Assembly (NCBI GenBank): GCA_017610335.1
Contig: JAFCCG010000014.1
Location: forward strand, 1 to 38,187
Source of the DNA: Chloroflexota bacterium
GTDB lineage: Archaea; Iainarchaeota; Iainarchaeia; Iainarchaeales; GCA-2688035
Direction: 5' to 3'
Length of the DNA: 38,187 bases
In this document: positions 14,842-22,938 of the stretch, piece after piece
How positions within the stretch are numbered: the first letter of the stretch is position 1
Layout of the letters: every line of letters begins with the position of its first letter
Made by a program: the position numbers and the translations under genes
Notes under the pieces: generated by a model
Database searches by the model: none
What the model saw: only the letters and a program-made list of their open reading frames with translations
What the model was told of the DNA's origin: nothing

Positions 14842-15831
14842 TTACACAACTCCCATTAAGTCAATTGCAATAAGTAAAAGTCCAAACAATGCCATAAAGC
14901 TTGCATAGCCCCAGTAAACTTTTACAACTTGTGTTATTCTAAACCTTGCAATAGCAACCCTTATGAAAGTCGAGCCAATAAATACAATAATGAAAATCTT
15001 TACCAAGAAAAACAATGCATCTGCTAAAATTGCTCCTATTCCAGTAAGAAACAATGTGTTTGAAATATTTCCTGGAAAGAATAAAGCAACAATAAATGCA
15101 GCAAAGGCAATTGTTTTTACCGAAGCTGAAATATAAAAAAGACCAAGGTTTCTTCCACTATACTCTGTTAAAACACCGCCTCCAATTTCTGTTTCTGCTT
15201 CAGGTGAATCAAACGGAATTGCACCAACTTCTCCTGGCATTACAAATAACATTACCAGAAACAAAAGAATTAATCCTAAAATTCCAAGCGGACCAACAAG
15301 AGCCCAAATTGAAATTGCGCCAAGTGAAAAGGCAGGACTGCAGGCAGTTGTGCTCGAAACAAGCCATGCAATTGCAATAATTGAAATTGCCAGTGGGAAT
15401 TCATAACTTAGCATTGTAACCATTTCCCTTTGAGCTCCAATTGTTGCATATCTTGAGCTTGAAGCAAAGCCTCCCAAAACCATTGCAAGCGAAGGAATTG
15501 CAAAAAGATAAATTACAAGAATTGCATCACCGTAACCGTCAAGCAATGGCTTAAAACCAAACAATGGGATATAAAACAAAACAGCAATTGATGCTGTTAG
15601 GGCAACAACCGGCATCATCCCGAAAATCCATTTAACCGCATTTTTTGGAACAATGTTTTCTTTCATGAAAAGCTTTTTTACATCAATAAAAGGCTGGCTT
15701 AAAGGTGGGCCAATTCTTGCCTGCATTCTTGCAGCCAAAATCCTGTCAATTCCCTTAAACAAGAGCGCAATAAAAATTCCGACAATTGCAATAATCGGAA
15801 TTAATACTATTGCTTGTAATGCATCAATCAT
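14842..15831 (-). CDS. mbhM: Membrane-bound hydrogenase subunit MbhM (NuoH/HyfC-like)
   Basis: A 329-residue integral membrane protein of about eight helices, homologous to complex I NuoH. It anchors the hydrogenase arm and links it to the ion channel. Family motifs include DRILAARMQARIGPP near the N-terminus, the acidic loop MPGEVGAIPFDSPEAETEIGGG and EYSGRNLGLFYISASVK. Length fits the family. It overlaps the mbhL stop by 4 nt (ATGA) and is followed directly by mbhN. Confidence 0.95.
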   Translation of the reverse strand: MIDALQAIVLIPIIAIVGIFIALLFKGIDRILAARMQARIGPPLSQPFIDVKKLFMKENIVPKNAVKWIFGMMPVVALTASIAVLFYIPLFGFKPLLDGYGDAILVIYLFAIPSLAMVLGGFASSSRYATIGAQREMVTMLSYEFPLAISIIAIAWLVSSTTACSPAFSLGAISIWALVGPLGILGLILLFLVMLFVMPGEVGAIPFDSPEAETEIGGGVLTEYSGRNLGLFYISASVKTIAFAAFIVALFFPGNISNTLFLTGIGAILADALFFLVKIFIIVFIGSTFIRVAIARFRITQVVKVYWGYASFMALFGLLLIAIDLMGVV

Positions 15832-17126
15832 CTTCCAAGTCTCCTTTTCAAGGCATTTGTTTTTTCAACTGAAAGACGGCGCATTGCTTCATTGTCCAAA
15901 ATTTTTTCACTATTTCCATCAGCCACAACAGCTCTGTTTGTACAGGACATACATGGATCGGTTGAAGCTGCAATTATTGGCACATCTGCAACCTGTTCTC
16001 CCATTAGCATTGGACCCCACGGTAAAAGGTTGTTGTATGTTGGTGCTCTAACCTTCCAGCTGTACGGAGCCTCTTTTCCAACCATTTTAACATAATGAAT
16101 CACTTCGCCCCTTGGCGCCTCAAGCCTTCCGATGCCATCCCCTTCAATATTTCTTAATTCTGCCAAAAGCTTTGGAATTTTTTCCTCATGCAATATTTTG
16201 CCTTTCGGCATCTGCTTAAGGCATTCCTCTATTATTTCAATGGATTGCTTTACTTCCAAAAGCCTTACAACAATCCTATCAAACACATCTCCCTTAACCT
16301 CTCCCAAAAAGTCTTTCGGGGTTATTGCCTTTACATCCAAATCAGAGTAAGCGGCATAGGGCTCATCCTGCCTTACATCCTTTTTTATTCCCGAAGCCCT
16401 TGCTGTCGGGCCGACAGCGCAAAGCGCAAGCCCGTCGTGCCTGCTCAAAATTCCTGTGCCAACGGTTCTTGACTTTATCACCGGGTCTTTCAGGAAAATG
16501 CTTTCAAGTTTTCCAAAGCCTTTTTTATAATACTCCAGGGCTTCTTTTACCATTGGAACCTGCTTTTCATTAATGTCCCGCCTTACTCCTCCAATCATCA
16601 TTATTCCCTTTGTTATCCTGTTTCCAGTAAGCGCTTCCATGACATCCAAAACCTTTTCCCTAATCTTCCAAGTATAATGCATTACGCTGTCAAAGCCAAG
16701 CTCGTGTGCCGCTACGCCAGCCCACAAAATATGTGAGTGTATTCTTTCAAGCTCTGCATGAATTGTCCTAAGGTAATGAGCCCTTGCAGGAACCTCAATG
16801 TTTGCAATGTTTTCAACAGCAATACAAAAGCAGGTTGAATGGCAAATATTGCAGATTCCGCAAATTCTTTCCGCAAGGTAAAGAATCTGCACAGGATTTC
16901 TCCTCGTGCCTATCCATTCAATTCCCCTGTGCACCTGGCTTAGCTCAAAATCGACCTTTACAACCTTTTCCCCTTCAATCTGCAAATCAAACCTTATAGG
17001 TTCCTTGAGTGCCGGGTGAATCGGGCCGATTGAAAGGCTGTAGCTGTTGCTTTTCCTTTTTTTCTTAACAGGCTCATCAGGCTTTCGTTCCCTATCCTTT
17101 TTCTCAATCACTTTGTCAGGATTCAT
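15828..17126 (-). CDS. mbhL: NiFe-hydrogenase large subunit MbhL (group 4)
   Basis: The 432-residue catalytic subunit. The four cysteines that bind the NiFe site are present: RICGICNICH (C89, C92) and DPCMSCTNR (C392, C395). Their presence separates it from the cysteine-free complex I NuoD type and argues for real hydrogenase activity. There are 34 residues after CTNR (to R432), consistent with proteolytic maturation by HycI, encoded nearby. The N-terminal 28 residues form a Lys/Glu/Arg-rich extension before SLSIGPIHPALKEP. The gene overlaps mbhK and mbhM by 4 nt each. Proton reduction with electrons from ferredoxin is the inferred reaction. Confidence 0.96.
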   Translation of the reverse strand: MNPDKVIEKKDRERKPDEPVKKKRKSNSYSLSIGPIHPALKEPIRFDLQIEGEKVVKVDFELSQVHRGIEWIGTRRNPVQILYLAERICGICNICHSTCFCIAVENIANIEVPARAHYLRTIHAELERIHSHILWAGVAAHELGFDSVMHYTWKIREKVLDVMEALTGNRITKGIMMIGGVRRDINEKQVPMVKEALEYYKKGFGKLESIFLKDPVIKSRTVGTGILSRHDGLALCAVGPTARASGIKKDVRQDEPYAAYSDLDVKAITPKDFLGEVKGDVFDRIVVRLLEVKQSIEIIEECLKQMPKGKILHEEKIPKLLAELRNIEGDGIGRLEAPRGEVIHYVKMVGKEAPYSWKVRAPTYNNLLPWGPMLMGEQVADVPIIAASTDPCMSCTNRAVVADGNSEKILDNEAMRRLSVEKTNALKRRLGR

Positions 17127-17662
17127 TTTTTATCAGCCTCATTAAGATTTCTCACAAGCTTTTGAAGACCCTTGCTGTCTCTTCTCCAAGGATAAACGCC
17201 TTTTGGAATTTCTTTTGGTAAAAACAATCTTCTTGAATCAGGAATTCCTTTTATTTTCACACCAAGCATTTCCTGTAATTCTCTTTCTGAAATAAGCGCG
17301 CCCGGAATCAAATCAGTAATGCTTTCCAAAACCAAATCATTCTTTGGCAAAACAACTTTCAAACTGAAAATAAATTCATCCAGTTTTCCTCCAAAGCCAA
17401 TAGCAAAATGATAAATGAGTTCAATTGTTTCGCCCATATCATAACCTGATGCAACACTAAAATGCGGCATTGGATAGAGTTCGCAAAGAAATTCAACAGC
17501 TTTCTTAAACTGACTTTTGTCAATCTCTGCCCAAACCCTTTTTAAAATCACGGTTTTTTTTGCCTTGTGCTTTCTTGTTTCAATTCTTGCACTGAATTTT
17601 TCGCCAAACTTTTTTTCAAAAGCATTGACAACCTGTTCAGGTTTCAATTTTACAGTAGTCAT
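17123..17662 (-). CDS. mbhK: Membrane-bound hydrogenase subunit MbhK (NuoC-like)
   Basis: A 179-residue NuoC/30-kDa-like subunit lying between the small (mbhJ) and large (mbhL) subunit genes, the same place as in Thermococcus. The central FLCELYPMPHFSVASGYD, the ELIYHFAIGF strand, and the C-terminal motif RELQEMLGVKIKGIPDSRRLFLP fit the family. It has no cofactor; it stabilises the catalytic arm. Overlaps of 4 nt at both ends suggest tight translational coupling. Confidence 0.93.
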   Translation of the reverse strand: MTTVKLKPEQVVNAFEKKFGEKFSARIETRKHKAKKTVILKRVWAEIDKSQFKKAVEFLCELYPMPHFSVASGYDMGETIELIYHFAIGFGGKLDEFIFSLKVVLPKNDLVLESITDLIPGALISERELQEMLGVKIKGIPDSRRLFLPKEIPKGVYPWRRDSKGLQKLVRNLNEADKK

Positions 17663-18087
17663 TTTTTTTCACCTTGTTTTTCAATCTTTGTCCATGCCTT
17701 TACAACACCCTCAATTATTGCTTCTGGTCTTGGAGGGCATCCGGTAACATAAACATCAACAGGAATAACTTGATCCACCGGTCCTGCAAGATTGTAAGAT
17801 TCATAAAAAACTCCGCCCGTGCTTCCGCAATTTCCAATAACCATCACAACCTTTGGATCAGGTGTCTGCTCAAAAACTCTCTTAAGCTTTTTTTCCATAT
17901 CTCTTGTCACAGGTCCTGTTACAAGTAATACATCAGCATGTCTTGGCGTGCCAACAAGTTTCATTCCAAACCTTTCAATATCATACCTTGGAGTCAACGA
18001 AGCAACGATTTCAATATCGCAGCCATTGCAGCTTCCTGAATTTACATGAAACACCCACAAAGACCTATTCAAATCCTTCAAGCTCAT
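17659..18087 (-). CDS. mbhJ: NiFe-hydrogenase small subunit MbhJ (NuoB-like)
   Basis: A 142-residue subunit carrying the [4Fe-4S] cluster next to the NiFe site. Ligands are visible as GSCNGCD (C20, C23), IGNCGSTGG (C87) and VTGCPPRPE (C117). The start at 18087 overlaps the mbhI stop as ATGA; a longer reading upstream overlaps mbhI and begins with an unlikely Cys-rich leader, so it is rejected. Length is typical for the compact group 4 small subunit. Together with MbhK, L and N it forms the soluble arm of the complex. Confidence 0.95.
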   Translation of the reverse strand: MSLKDLNRSLWVFHVNSGSCNGCDIEIVASLTPRYDIERFGMKLVGTPRHADVLLVTGPVTRDMEKKLKRVFEQTPDPKVVMVIGNCGSTGGVFYESYNLAGPVDQVIPVDVYVTGCPPRPEAIIEGVVKAWTKIEKQGEKK

Positions 18088-18425
18088 AAAATTCCCCCCA
18101 AAGCCATCGCAGCAAGCATTACAACTGCAAGCAACACAAGCCAAAAAACATAATCATTTACAATTCCTGAATGCATTTTTTTCATAAACTCATAATAACC
18201 CTCTAGTGATTTGAAAAATCCCCAGTAAAGATTTTCACTTTCAATTCCTTCATCAGGGTGCCTGTTGCCTGAAAAGAACGACATTGCCTGTTCTCCTGAA
18301 TTCTTGTGCTTATTACTTCCTTTTGATCTAATAATATAAACTATTACAATTGTAATTGCACATCCTGCGACAAGCATTAAAGGACTCCAAGAACCAGGGC
18401 CTGTGCTAAAAATTATTTCACTCAC
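18084..18425 (-). CDS. mbhI: Membrane-bound hydrogenase subunit MbhI
   Basis: A 113-residue protein with one membrane helix near residues 15-33 and another at 91-112. A soluble middle segment contains GIESENLYWGFFKSLEGYYEFMKKMHSGIVNDY, characteristic of MbhI, which bridges the antiporter-like and hydrogenase modules. The start is GTG at 18425, overlapping the mbhH stop as GTGA. Position and size match Thermococcus MbhI. Cofactors are not expected. Confidence 0.88.
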   Translation of the reverse strand: MSEIIFSTGPGSWSPLMLVAGCAITIVIVYIIRSKGSNKHKNSGEQAMSFFSGNRHPDEGIESENLYWGFFKSLEGYYEFMKKMHSGIVNDYVFWLVLLAVVMLAAMALGGIL

Positions 18426-19954
18426 AAAATCCCCCCAATATATGCCTGGCTGTTAACCAATGCATTTGCTGCCGGCAGGAACACAAATTCAATTGCCTGT
18501 TTTGGAAAAAGCCCAAGGAACAAAATAAAGAATGCAATAATTCCCATAACTAAAAGCATACTTTTTGGCAATGGCTCAATCTTTCCCTTATAAGGCGGAC
18601 CAAGGAAAATTGCAACAAACACTTTTACAAAGATTGCCAAAAGCATAATGCTCCCCAAAATTCCAACAATTGAAAACACAGGGCTTGCCATGTAAACAGA
18701 TTCATAAATTATAATCTTGCTTGCAAAACCATTAAGCGGAGGCATTCCTGAAATTGCAAGCAAACCAATGAGGAAAAGAACTGCAAGAACAGGGCTTTTG
18801 TGAGCAAGACCGTTTACTTCTCCAACTTTTTTCTTTTTTGTGACAAAAGCAACAGCGGCAATTACAAGGAAAAGCAATCCAATGTTAAGAGCATCATTAA
18901 CTAATTGGAACATTCCTCCAACCACTGCTTTGAATGAAAAAATATCCCTGGTTGTTATTGCTGCCAAACCTGTTCCAAGTGCAAGTAATACAAATCCTGT
19001 TTCAGCAACAGCTGCATAACCAACAAGTCTTTTCAAACTGTTTTGCTTCAAAGCCATTGTTACTCCGATAAAAATTGAAATCGTCCCAAAAATTGCAATA
19101 ACCCATCCAATCATTGCACTAAGAGGAGTGTTTGCAAGCATTAGGAAAAGAATTCTAAACAATACATAAATTCCAACGAGGCCTGAAGCCACAAGTACTG
19201 CCGAAACAATTCCGCTTGCTTTTTGATAAACATCTGGCTTCCACATATGCACCGGAAAAGAACCGCATTTTAACAAAAGAGCAGAGGCAATTAGTGCAAC
19301 TGCTGCAAAGTCAATAAACGATGCTTCAACCGCAACAAGGGCTGCAATTGCTCCAATGTTAAGCAAGCCATATTTTCCATAAAACATTCCAACACCAAAA
19401 AGCAAAAGCAATGCTCCAATTGATGAAAGTACAAGGTATTTGAAAGTAGCTTCAAAACTCTCTTCTTCTCTGAAAAATGCAATAAGTCCTGCTGAAGAAA
19501 TTGAAACCACTTCGAGAAAAACAAACATTGTGAAAAAGTCTCCTGTAAAGCTAAGACCAACTAGTCCCGCCGACAAAAGTAAAAGTAATGAATAAAATTT
19601 TTCGCCTGCATTTTTTTCTTTCAAAAAACTAAACGAAAAAAGAGCTGCAAGCAAACAAGCAGACATTGCAACAAGCGCAACAAGAGTAGAAGCCGCATCA
19701 GCTGCAAGAACAATTCTTATCGGAAATCCACCAGGGCTTATAATGCTTGGAAACCGTGCTCCAACAGCATAAAAATGACTAATGCCTGATACAGCATCCA
19801 TAGTCAACCATATAACAAATATTTCTGCCGCCAAAAGTCCTGCGACAACCCATGCTTTCATTGCTCTCTTTCCAATCTTTCCAATGAAAAACACTGCAAA
19901 GGCTGCAAAAAGCGGAATGCCAATTGCAAGAGCAGGAGCATTCTCAAGAATCAT
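18422..19954 (-). CDS. mbhH: Membrane-bound hydrogenase subunit MbhH (MrpD/NuoN antiporter-like)
   Basis: A 510-residue polytopic protein of about 14 helices, the ion-pumping subunit homologous to MrpD and NuoL/M/N. It has the helix-5 Glu region FTMFVFLEVVSISSAGLIAFF, the helix-7/8 segment FPVHMWKPDVYQKASGIVSA, and a Lys-containing LKQNSLKRLVGYAAVAETGF. These charged residues lie in the proton or sodium path. The pumped ion cannot be read from sequence; Mbh of Thermococcales uses Na+/H+ exchange. It overlaps both neighbours by 4 nt. Confidence 0.95.
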   Translation of the reverse strand: MILENAPALAIGIPLFAAFAVFFIGKIGKRAMKAWVVAGLLAAEIFVIWLTMDAVSGISHFYAVGARFPSIISPGGFPIRIVLAADAASTLVALVAMSACLLAALFSFSFLKEKNAGEKFYSLLLLLSAGLVGLSFTGDFFTMFVFLEVVSISSAGLIAFFREEESFEATFKYLVLSSIGALLLLFGVGMFYGKYGLLNIGAIAALVAVEASFIDFAAVALIASALLLKCGSFPVHMWKPDVYQKASGIVSAVLVASGLVGIYVLFRILFLMLANTPLSAMIGWVIAIFGTISIFIGVTMALKQNSLKRLVGYAAVAETGFVLLALGTGLAAITTRDIFSFKAVVGGMFQLVNDALNIGLLFLVIAAVAFVTKKKKVGEVNGLAHKSPVLAVLFLIGLLAISGMPPLNGFASKIIIYESVYMASPVFSIVGILGSIMLLAIFVKVFVAIFLGPPYKGKIEPLPKSMLLVMGIIAFFILFLGLFPKQAIEFVFLPAANALVNSQAYIGGIL

Positions 19955-20289
19955 TCCTTAAGCCTCCTTTTAAGAGTGTCGAGTGAGCCATAATGCCTAT
20001 AAATCATTATTACCAAAGAAAGCATCAAAGCTGTCACCGCAAGGTTTATTACAATTGAAGTAAGAGTCAAAGCCTGTGGTGTTGCAAGAGCCATATTAAG
20101 TGATTCAGTTCCTGTAAAAATCGGCGCAATGCTTTCGCTTCTATAACCAAGGCTTACAAGGAAAAGATTTACTGCAGAACCAATAATGTTTATACCAACA
20201 ACAATCTTTATCAGATTTCTTTTGAACATTACTGCATAAAGACCGATTACTATAAGTGCAATTACTGCGAGGAAAATAAGGTCAATCAT
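19951..20289 (-). CDS. mbhG: Membrane-bound hydrogenase subunit MbhG (MrpC/NuoK-like)
   Basis: A 112-residue three-helix protein related to MrpC and NuoK, with the motif KIVVGINIIGSAVNLFLVSLGY and PQALTLTSIVINLAVTALMLSL. Between the helices is a short loop (RSESIAPIFTGTESL). It is part of the antiporter-like module and overlaps mbhF and mbhH by 4 nt. The size and order are as in other Mbh operons. Confidence 0.94.
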   Translation of the reverse strand: MIDLIFLAVIALIVIGLYAVMFKRNLIKIVVGINIIGSAVNLFLVSLGYRSESIAPIFTGTESLNMALATPQALTLTSIVINLAVTALMLSLVIMIYRHYGSLDTLKRRLKE

Positions 20290-20759
20290 TTTTTTCCCTC
20301 CTTGCTGCTTTCGTCACTGGAAAACATTATCGGTATAATAATTGAAAGTGCTGCAAAGACTTCTAATCCTACAGCAATATTCATTAAAGGAATTGTTCCT
20401 CCGGTCCACAAAAACCCCTGATTTGGTCCAAAAGGAATTGACATCCCAAACAAGGAATTTGAATTTGCAAGGAAATTATTGAAAAAGCTTGTTCCAAGAC
20501 CAAGGAAGGCAAGCAAGCCAAACAATGCAAGACCAATACTTTCACCCCAAGATAAAATTCCTTTATTGATTTTTTTAGCCCATCCTGTTCCAAAAGCAAT
20601 AAGGAACAATGCAACAAGGCTTGCCATTATTGCTCCTCCTGGGAATCCTCCTCCAGGAGTCAAATGCCCATGCAAAATTATGTATAAACCAAAGATGATT
20701 ATTGGAATTGCAAGTACGCATGCAACATTTTTTACAATTGGAGACATTTCCTTACTCAT
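20286..20759 (-). CDS. mbhF: Membrane-bound hydrogenase subunit MbhF (MrpB-like)
   Basis: A 157-residue protein with four predicted helices, matching MrpB: YIILHGHLTPGGGFPGGAIMAS is the family signature, and the C-terminal NIAVGLEVFAALSIIIPIMF follows. ATG at 20759 is preferred over an upstream reading that overlaps mbhE. It overlaps the mbhE end by 8 nt. It belongs to the sodium-proton exchange module. Confidence 0.94.
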   Translation of the reverse strand: MSKEMSPIVKNVACVLAIPIIIFGLYIILHGHLTPGGGFPGGAIMASLVALFLIAFGTGWAKKINKGILSWGESIGLALFGLLAFLGLGTSFFNNFLANSNSLFGMSIPFGPNQGFLWTGGTIPLMNIAVGLEVFAALSIIIPIMFSSDESSKEGKK

Positions 20760-21021
20760 TTTTTGTCGCCCCCAGAACAATCAAGACGCCAATTGCCGCA
20801 GCAAAAAGCACACTTGCCTCTCCCAATGTGTCAAGTCCCCTATAATCAAACACTATTGCGGCAACAATATTGTTGCTTCCTGTTTCAACCTGCCCATTTT
20901 CAATAAAATAATCATCCATTTCTGTTTCATCAGGATTTCCTTCTTCATGCAAGAACATACCTGCCATTAGGAGAAATGCGCAAAGCAACAAAAGAACACT
21001 TACTTTAATTCTTTTTTCCAT
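20752..21021 (-). CDS. mbhE: Membrane-bound hydrogenase subunit MbhE
   Basis: An 89-residue membrane protein equivalent to the C-terminal part of MrpA. A first helix (residues 6-24) is followed by an acidic loop and then NIVAAIVFDYRGLDTLGEAS, the MbhE signature, leading into a second helix. Overlaps with mbhD (17 nt) and mbhF (8 nt) show compact operon structure. Assignment rests on motif and gene order. Confidence 0.92.
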   Translation of the reverse strand: MEKRIKVSVLLLLCAFLLMAGMFLHEEGNPDETEMDDYFIENGQVETGSNNIVAAIVFDYRGLDTLGEASVLFAAAIGVLIVLGATKNE

Positions 21022-21262
21022 TCTCCCACCTTTCTGTTTTTTTGATTGTTATTACAAAAATTGCAGTTGAAAGTCCTACCCCAACAGCTGCCTCTGCAAT
21101 CGCAACATCAGGCGCTTGAAACAAATAAAACTGGGATGTCAAAAGCAGGCTCATTGCCGCAAGAAAAATTACTGCTTTTAGCAAATCCTCACTTTTCACT
21201 GCCAAAAAGCCTGCTGCAACAATTCCCAAAAGCAAAGCAGCCTGTAAAAATTCAAAAATCAT
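21005..21262 (-). CDS. mbhD: Membrane-bound hydrogenase subunit MbhD (DUF4040)
   Basis: An 85-residue, three-helix DUF4040 protein, with SEDLLKAVIFLAAMSLLLTSQFYLFQAPDVAIAEAAVG covering helices 2 and 3. This is the conserved MbhD/MrpA segment whose Asp and Glu line the ion path. It overlaps mbhC by 4 nt and mbhE by 17 nt. Order and sequence both fit. Confidence 0.94.
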   Translation of the reverse strand: MIFEFLQAALLLGIVAAGFLAVKSEDLLKAVIFLAAMSLLLTSQFYLFQAPDVAIAEAAVGVGLSTAIFVITIKKTERWENGKKN

Positions 21263-21621
21263 TTTCTTGCCACCTTATCTTTTGTCTTAAGCATATCAAC
21301 AACTGCGCCCTTTGGCATAATTCCTGACCTGTAAGCAGCTCTTGCAATTGCATGGGCTCCTGTAGGATTTGTTACCAAAAGCAAGACCATTATAATAATT
21401 GTATGAATTGAAAGAACAGCATATTCAGGATTTCCTGAAAAAGCAAACCATGCACCGTAAACAATCACTGCCAGATAAATAAAAATTGAGCCAAAAGTCG
21501 TGCACTTTGCTGTTCCATGTAATCTTGTGTAAACATCTGGAAATCTGTACAATGAAAGCACGCCTAATATCTGGAAAATTATTCCAATTGCAAGTAATAT
21601 ATAAATTATTAACATAATCAT
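21259..21621 (-). CDS. mbhC: Membrane-bound hydrogenase subunit MbhC (MrpG-like)
   Basis: A 120-residue MrpG homologue of three helices, with the family motif LYRFPDVYTRLHGTAKCTTFGS and the segment LVTNPTGAHAIARAAYRSG. It is a structural subunit of the Mrp-like module. It starts within the mbhB stop (ATGA). A second ATG two codons in is an equally possible start. Confidence 0.94.
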   Translation of the reverse strand: MIMLIIYILLAIGIIFQILGVLSLYRFPDVYTRLHGTAKCTTFGSIFIYLAVIVYGAWFAFSGNPEYAVLSIHTIIIMVLLLVTNPTGAHAIARAAYRSGIMPKGAVVDMLKTKDKVARK

Positions 21622-21884
21622 GCTTTTGCCTCCAGATAATTTGAAATAAACAAAGTTGACACAAATGAAAGCAATGCATAAACAATTGCTACATCAATGT
21701 AAATAATTGCATTAAAGGCAGCGCCTAAAATAACAAGAAAAGCAATTACTAACGTGTTAATTGTATCAAGTGCAACAACCCTATCTGGAATAGTTGGACC
21801 TAACAAAATTCTTGCAAAACAAACAAGCATTAGTACAACCAGGACAATTGCAATAATCATAAATTCTAATTCAAACAAAACCAT
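21618..21884 (-). CDS. mbhB: Membrane-bound hydrogenase subunit MbhB (MrpF-like)
   Basis: An 88-residue protein of three helices matching MrpF, with the family motif GPTIPDRVVALDTI between helices 1 and 2. It follows mbhA after 17 nt and overlaps mbhC by 4 nt. Its role is structural within the ion-translocating module. Confidence 0.94.
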   Translation of the reverse strand: MVLFELEFMIIAIVLVVLMLVCFARILLGPTIPDRVVALDTINTLVIAFLVILGAAFNAIIYIDVAIVYALLSFVSTLFISNYLEAKA

Positions 21885-21901
21885 TCAAAACCACCAGCTG
21901 T

Positions 21902-22414
21902 TTATTCAACAATCCTCTTAATCCATTTTGGAAAACTTGAACAAATATCCTCCACTCTTGGTTCCTTAATTTTAACAAAAATCCAGTGCACGTAAATATT
22001 TCCTTTGTCATCAACATCAACAGCCAATGTTCTAGGTGTAAGAGTAATGCTATTTGCAACCATCATTGTTCCAAAATCTGTTTTCATTCCAGGCGAAATT
22101 TTTACAATCCCTGGTCTTATTTTTCCTGTTATAACACGACATGCAACATCAAAGTTTGCTTTTGTTATTTCAAAAAAAAGCGGACCAATTGCATAAATTA
22201 AAAAAAATGCCCATCTTTTTGGATTCAAAATCCTTAAATCAGGCTTTGCACCAACAGACAACCAGAGCTTTTTTACAAGAATTGCAGTCAAAATGGAAAA
22301 AATAATTCCAAAGCAAATTTCTTCAATTGACCAAACCAATACCTTACCGGAACCGGCTGTTAAGACCAGATAGAACAAAAACGAAAAAATAAAAGCAATT
22401 GCAAGTACGGTCAT
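21902..22414 (-). CDS. mbhA: Membrane-bound hydrogenase subunit MbhA (MrpE-like)
   Basis: A 170-residue MrpE homologue with N-terminal helices (residues 3-20 and 28-47), a third at about 68-82, and a soluble C-terminal domain. The family signature appears as SPGMKTDFGTMMVANSITLTPRTLAVDVDDKGNIYVHWI. In Thermococcus this is the first mbh gene; here a small extra gene lies 9 nt upstream on the same strand. Confidence 0.93.
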   Translation of the reverse strand: MTVLAIAFIFSFLFYLVLTAGSGKVLVWSIEEICFGIIFSILTAILVKKLWLSVGAKPDLRILNPKRWAFFLIYAIGPLFFEITKANFDVACRVITGKIRPGIVKISPGMKTDFGTMMVANSITLTPRTLAVDVDDKGNIYVHWIFVKIKEPRVEDICSSFPKWIKRIVE

Positions 22415-22423
22415 TTTTTTTCC

Positions 22424-22714
22424 TCAAATTTTTATTTTTGTTTTATTTGCTGTAAATGTTTTTTCTGAAACAATTACAATTGCCCAAAATGCAGCCGCAC
22501 CCAAAGTCATAACTGCACCTAATGCGAGATCGAATTCAATGTTTTCCCCTATTAAGAAAAGTTCTCCATTAAGCCAATGATCTATTACAAGCATAACAGT
22601 ACCGCTTGCAAAAATCATGTTCAAAAGCCAAAGATTCCTGTCCTTGTTGTGTCTGATTTTTCTTGCAATAAAAAGAATCACTGCAGCCGCAAGCGGAATA
22701 GAATAACAACTCAT
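22424..22714 (-). CDS. Unidentified small membrane protein heading the mbh operon
   Basis: A 96-residue protein with three predicted helices (residues 5-18, 28-45, 60-85) separated by a charged loop (RKIRHNKDRN) and an acidic loop (GENIEFDLA). The start is fixed by an AGGAGG site. Its stop is 9 nt from the mbhA start, so it is very probably co-transcribed with mbhA-N. I do not recognise it as one of the fourteen standard Mbh subunits. It could be an accessory or assembly subunit, or a lineage-specific component. No catalytic or cofactor motif is visible. Confidence 0.72.
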   Translation of the reverse strand: MSCYSIPLAAAVILFIARKIRHNKDRNLWLLNMIFASGTVMLVIDHWLNGELFLIGENIEFDLALGAVMTLGAAAFWAIVIVSEKTFTANKTKIKI

Positions 22715-22755
22715 TTATTATTTCCTCCTTTTCTTTGCTTTAATGAACGGGGAAC

Positions 22756-22815
22756 AAAAAGTAATAAAAATGCAAGCAATCGAAGCTTTTATCACCCTCC
22801 AGAAAGGTATAAAAA
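22756..22815 (-). promoter_or_regulatory. Candidate promoter region of the mbh operon
   Basis: In the 224-nt divergent gap between the mbh operon and the helicase gene, two TATA-like elements face the minus strand: CTTTTTATACC (about 22804-22815) and TTTTTATTAC (about 22760-22769). Either could drive the operon with a short leader. The choice cannot be made by eye. Confidence 0.35.
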
Positions 22816-22938
22816 GACTCATGAACTTGATTATGTAATACAATAGCGTATCTAATTCTTTAATGAATTAACATATTATTTGTATAATTGCAAATTACAA
22901 AATTAAAATTTGTATAGGACTAAAAAGGTGAAAATATA

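Noticed and set aside
18088-18144. Cys-rich extension (MACVACSCNACC) of the hydrogenase small subunit
   Set aside because: It overlaps mbhI in another frame, while MSLKDLNRS at 18087 gives the usual N-terminus and the ATGA overlap seen throughout the operon.
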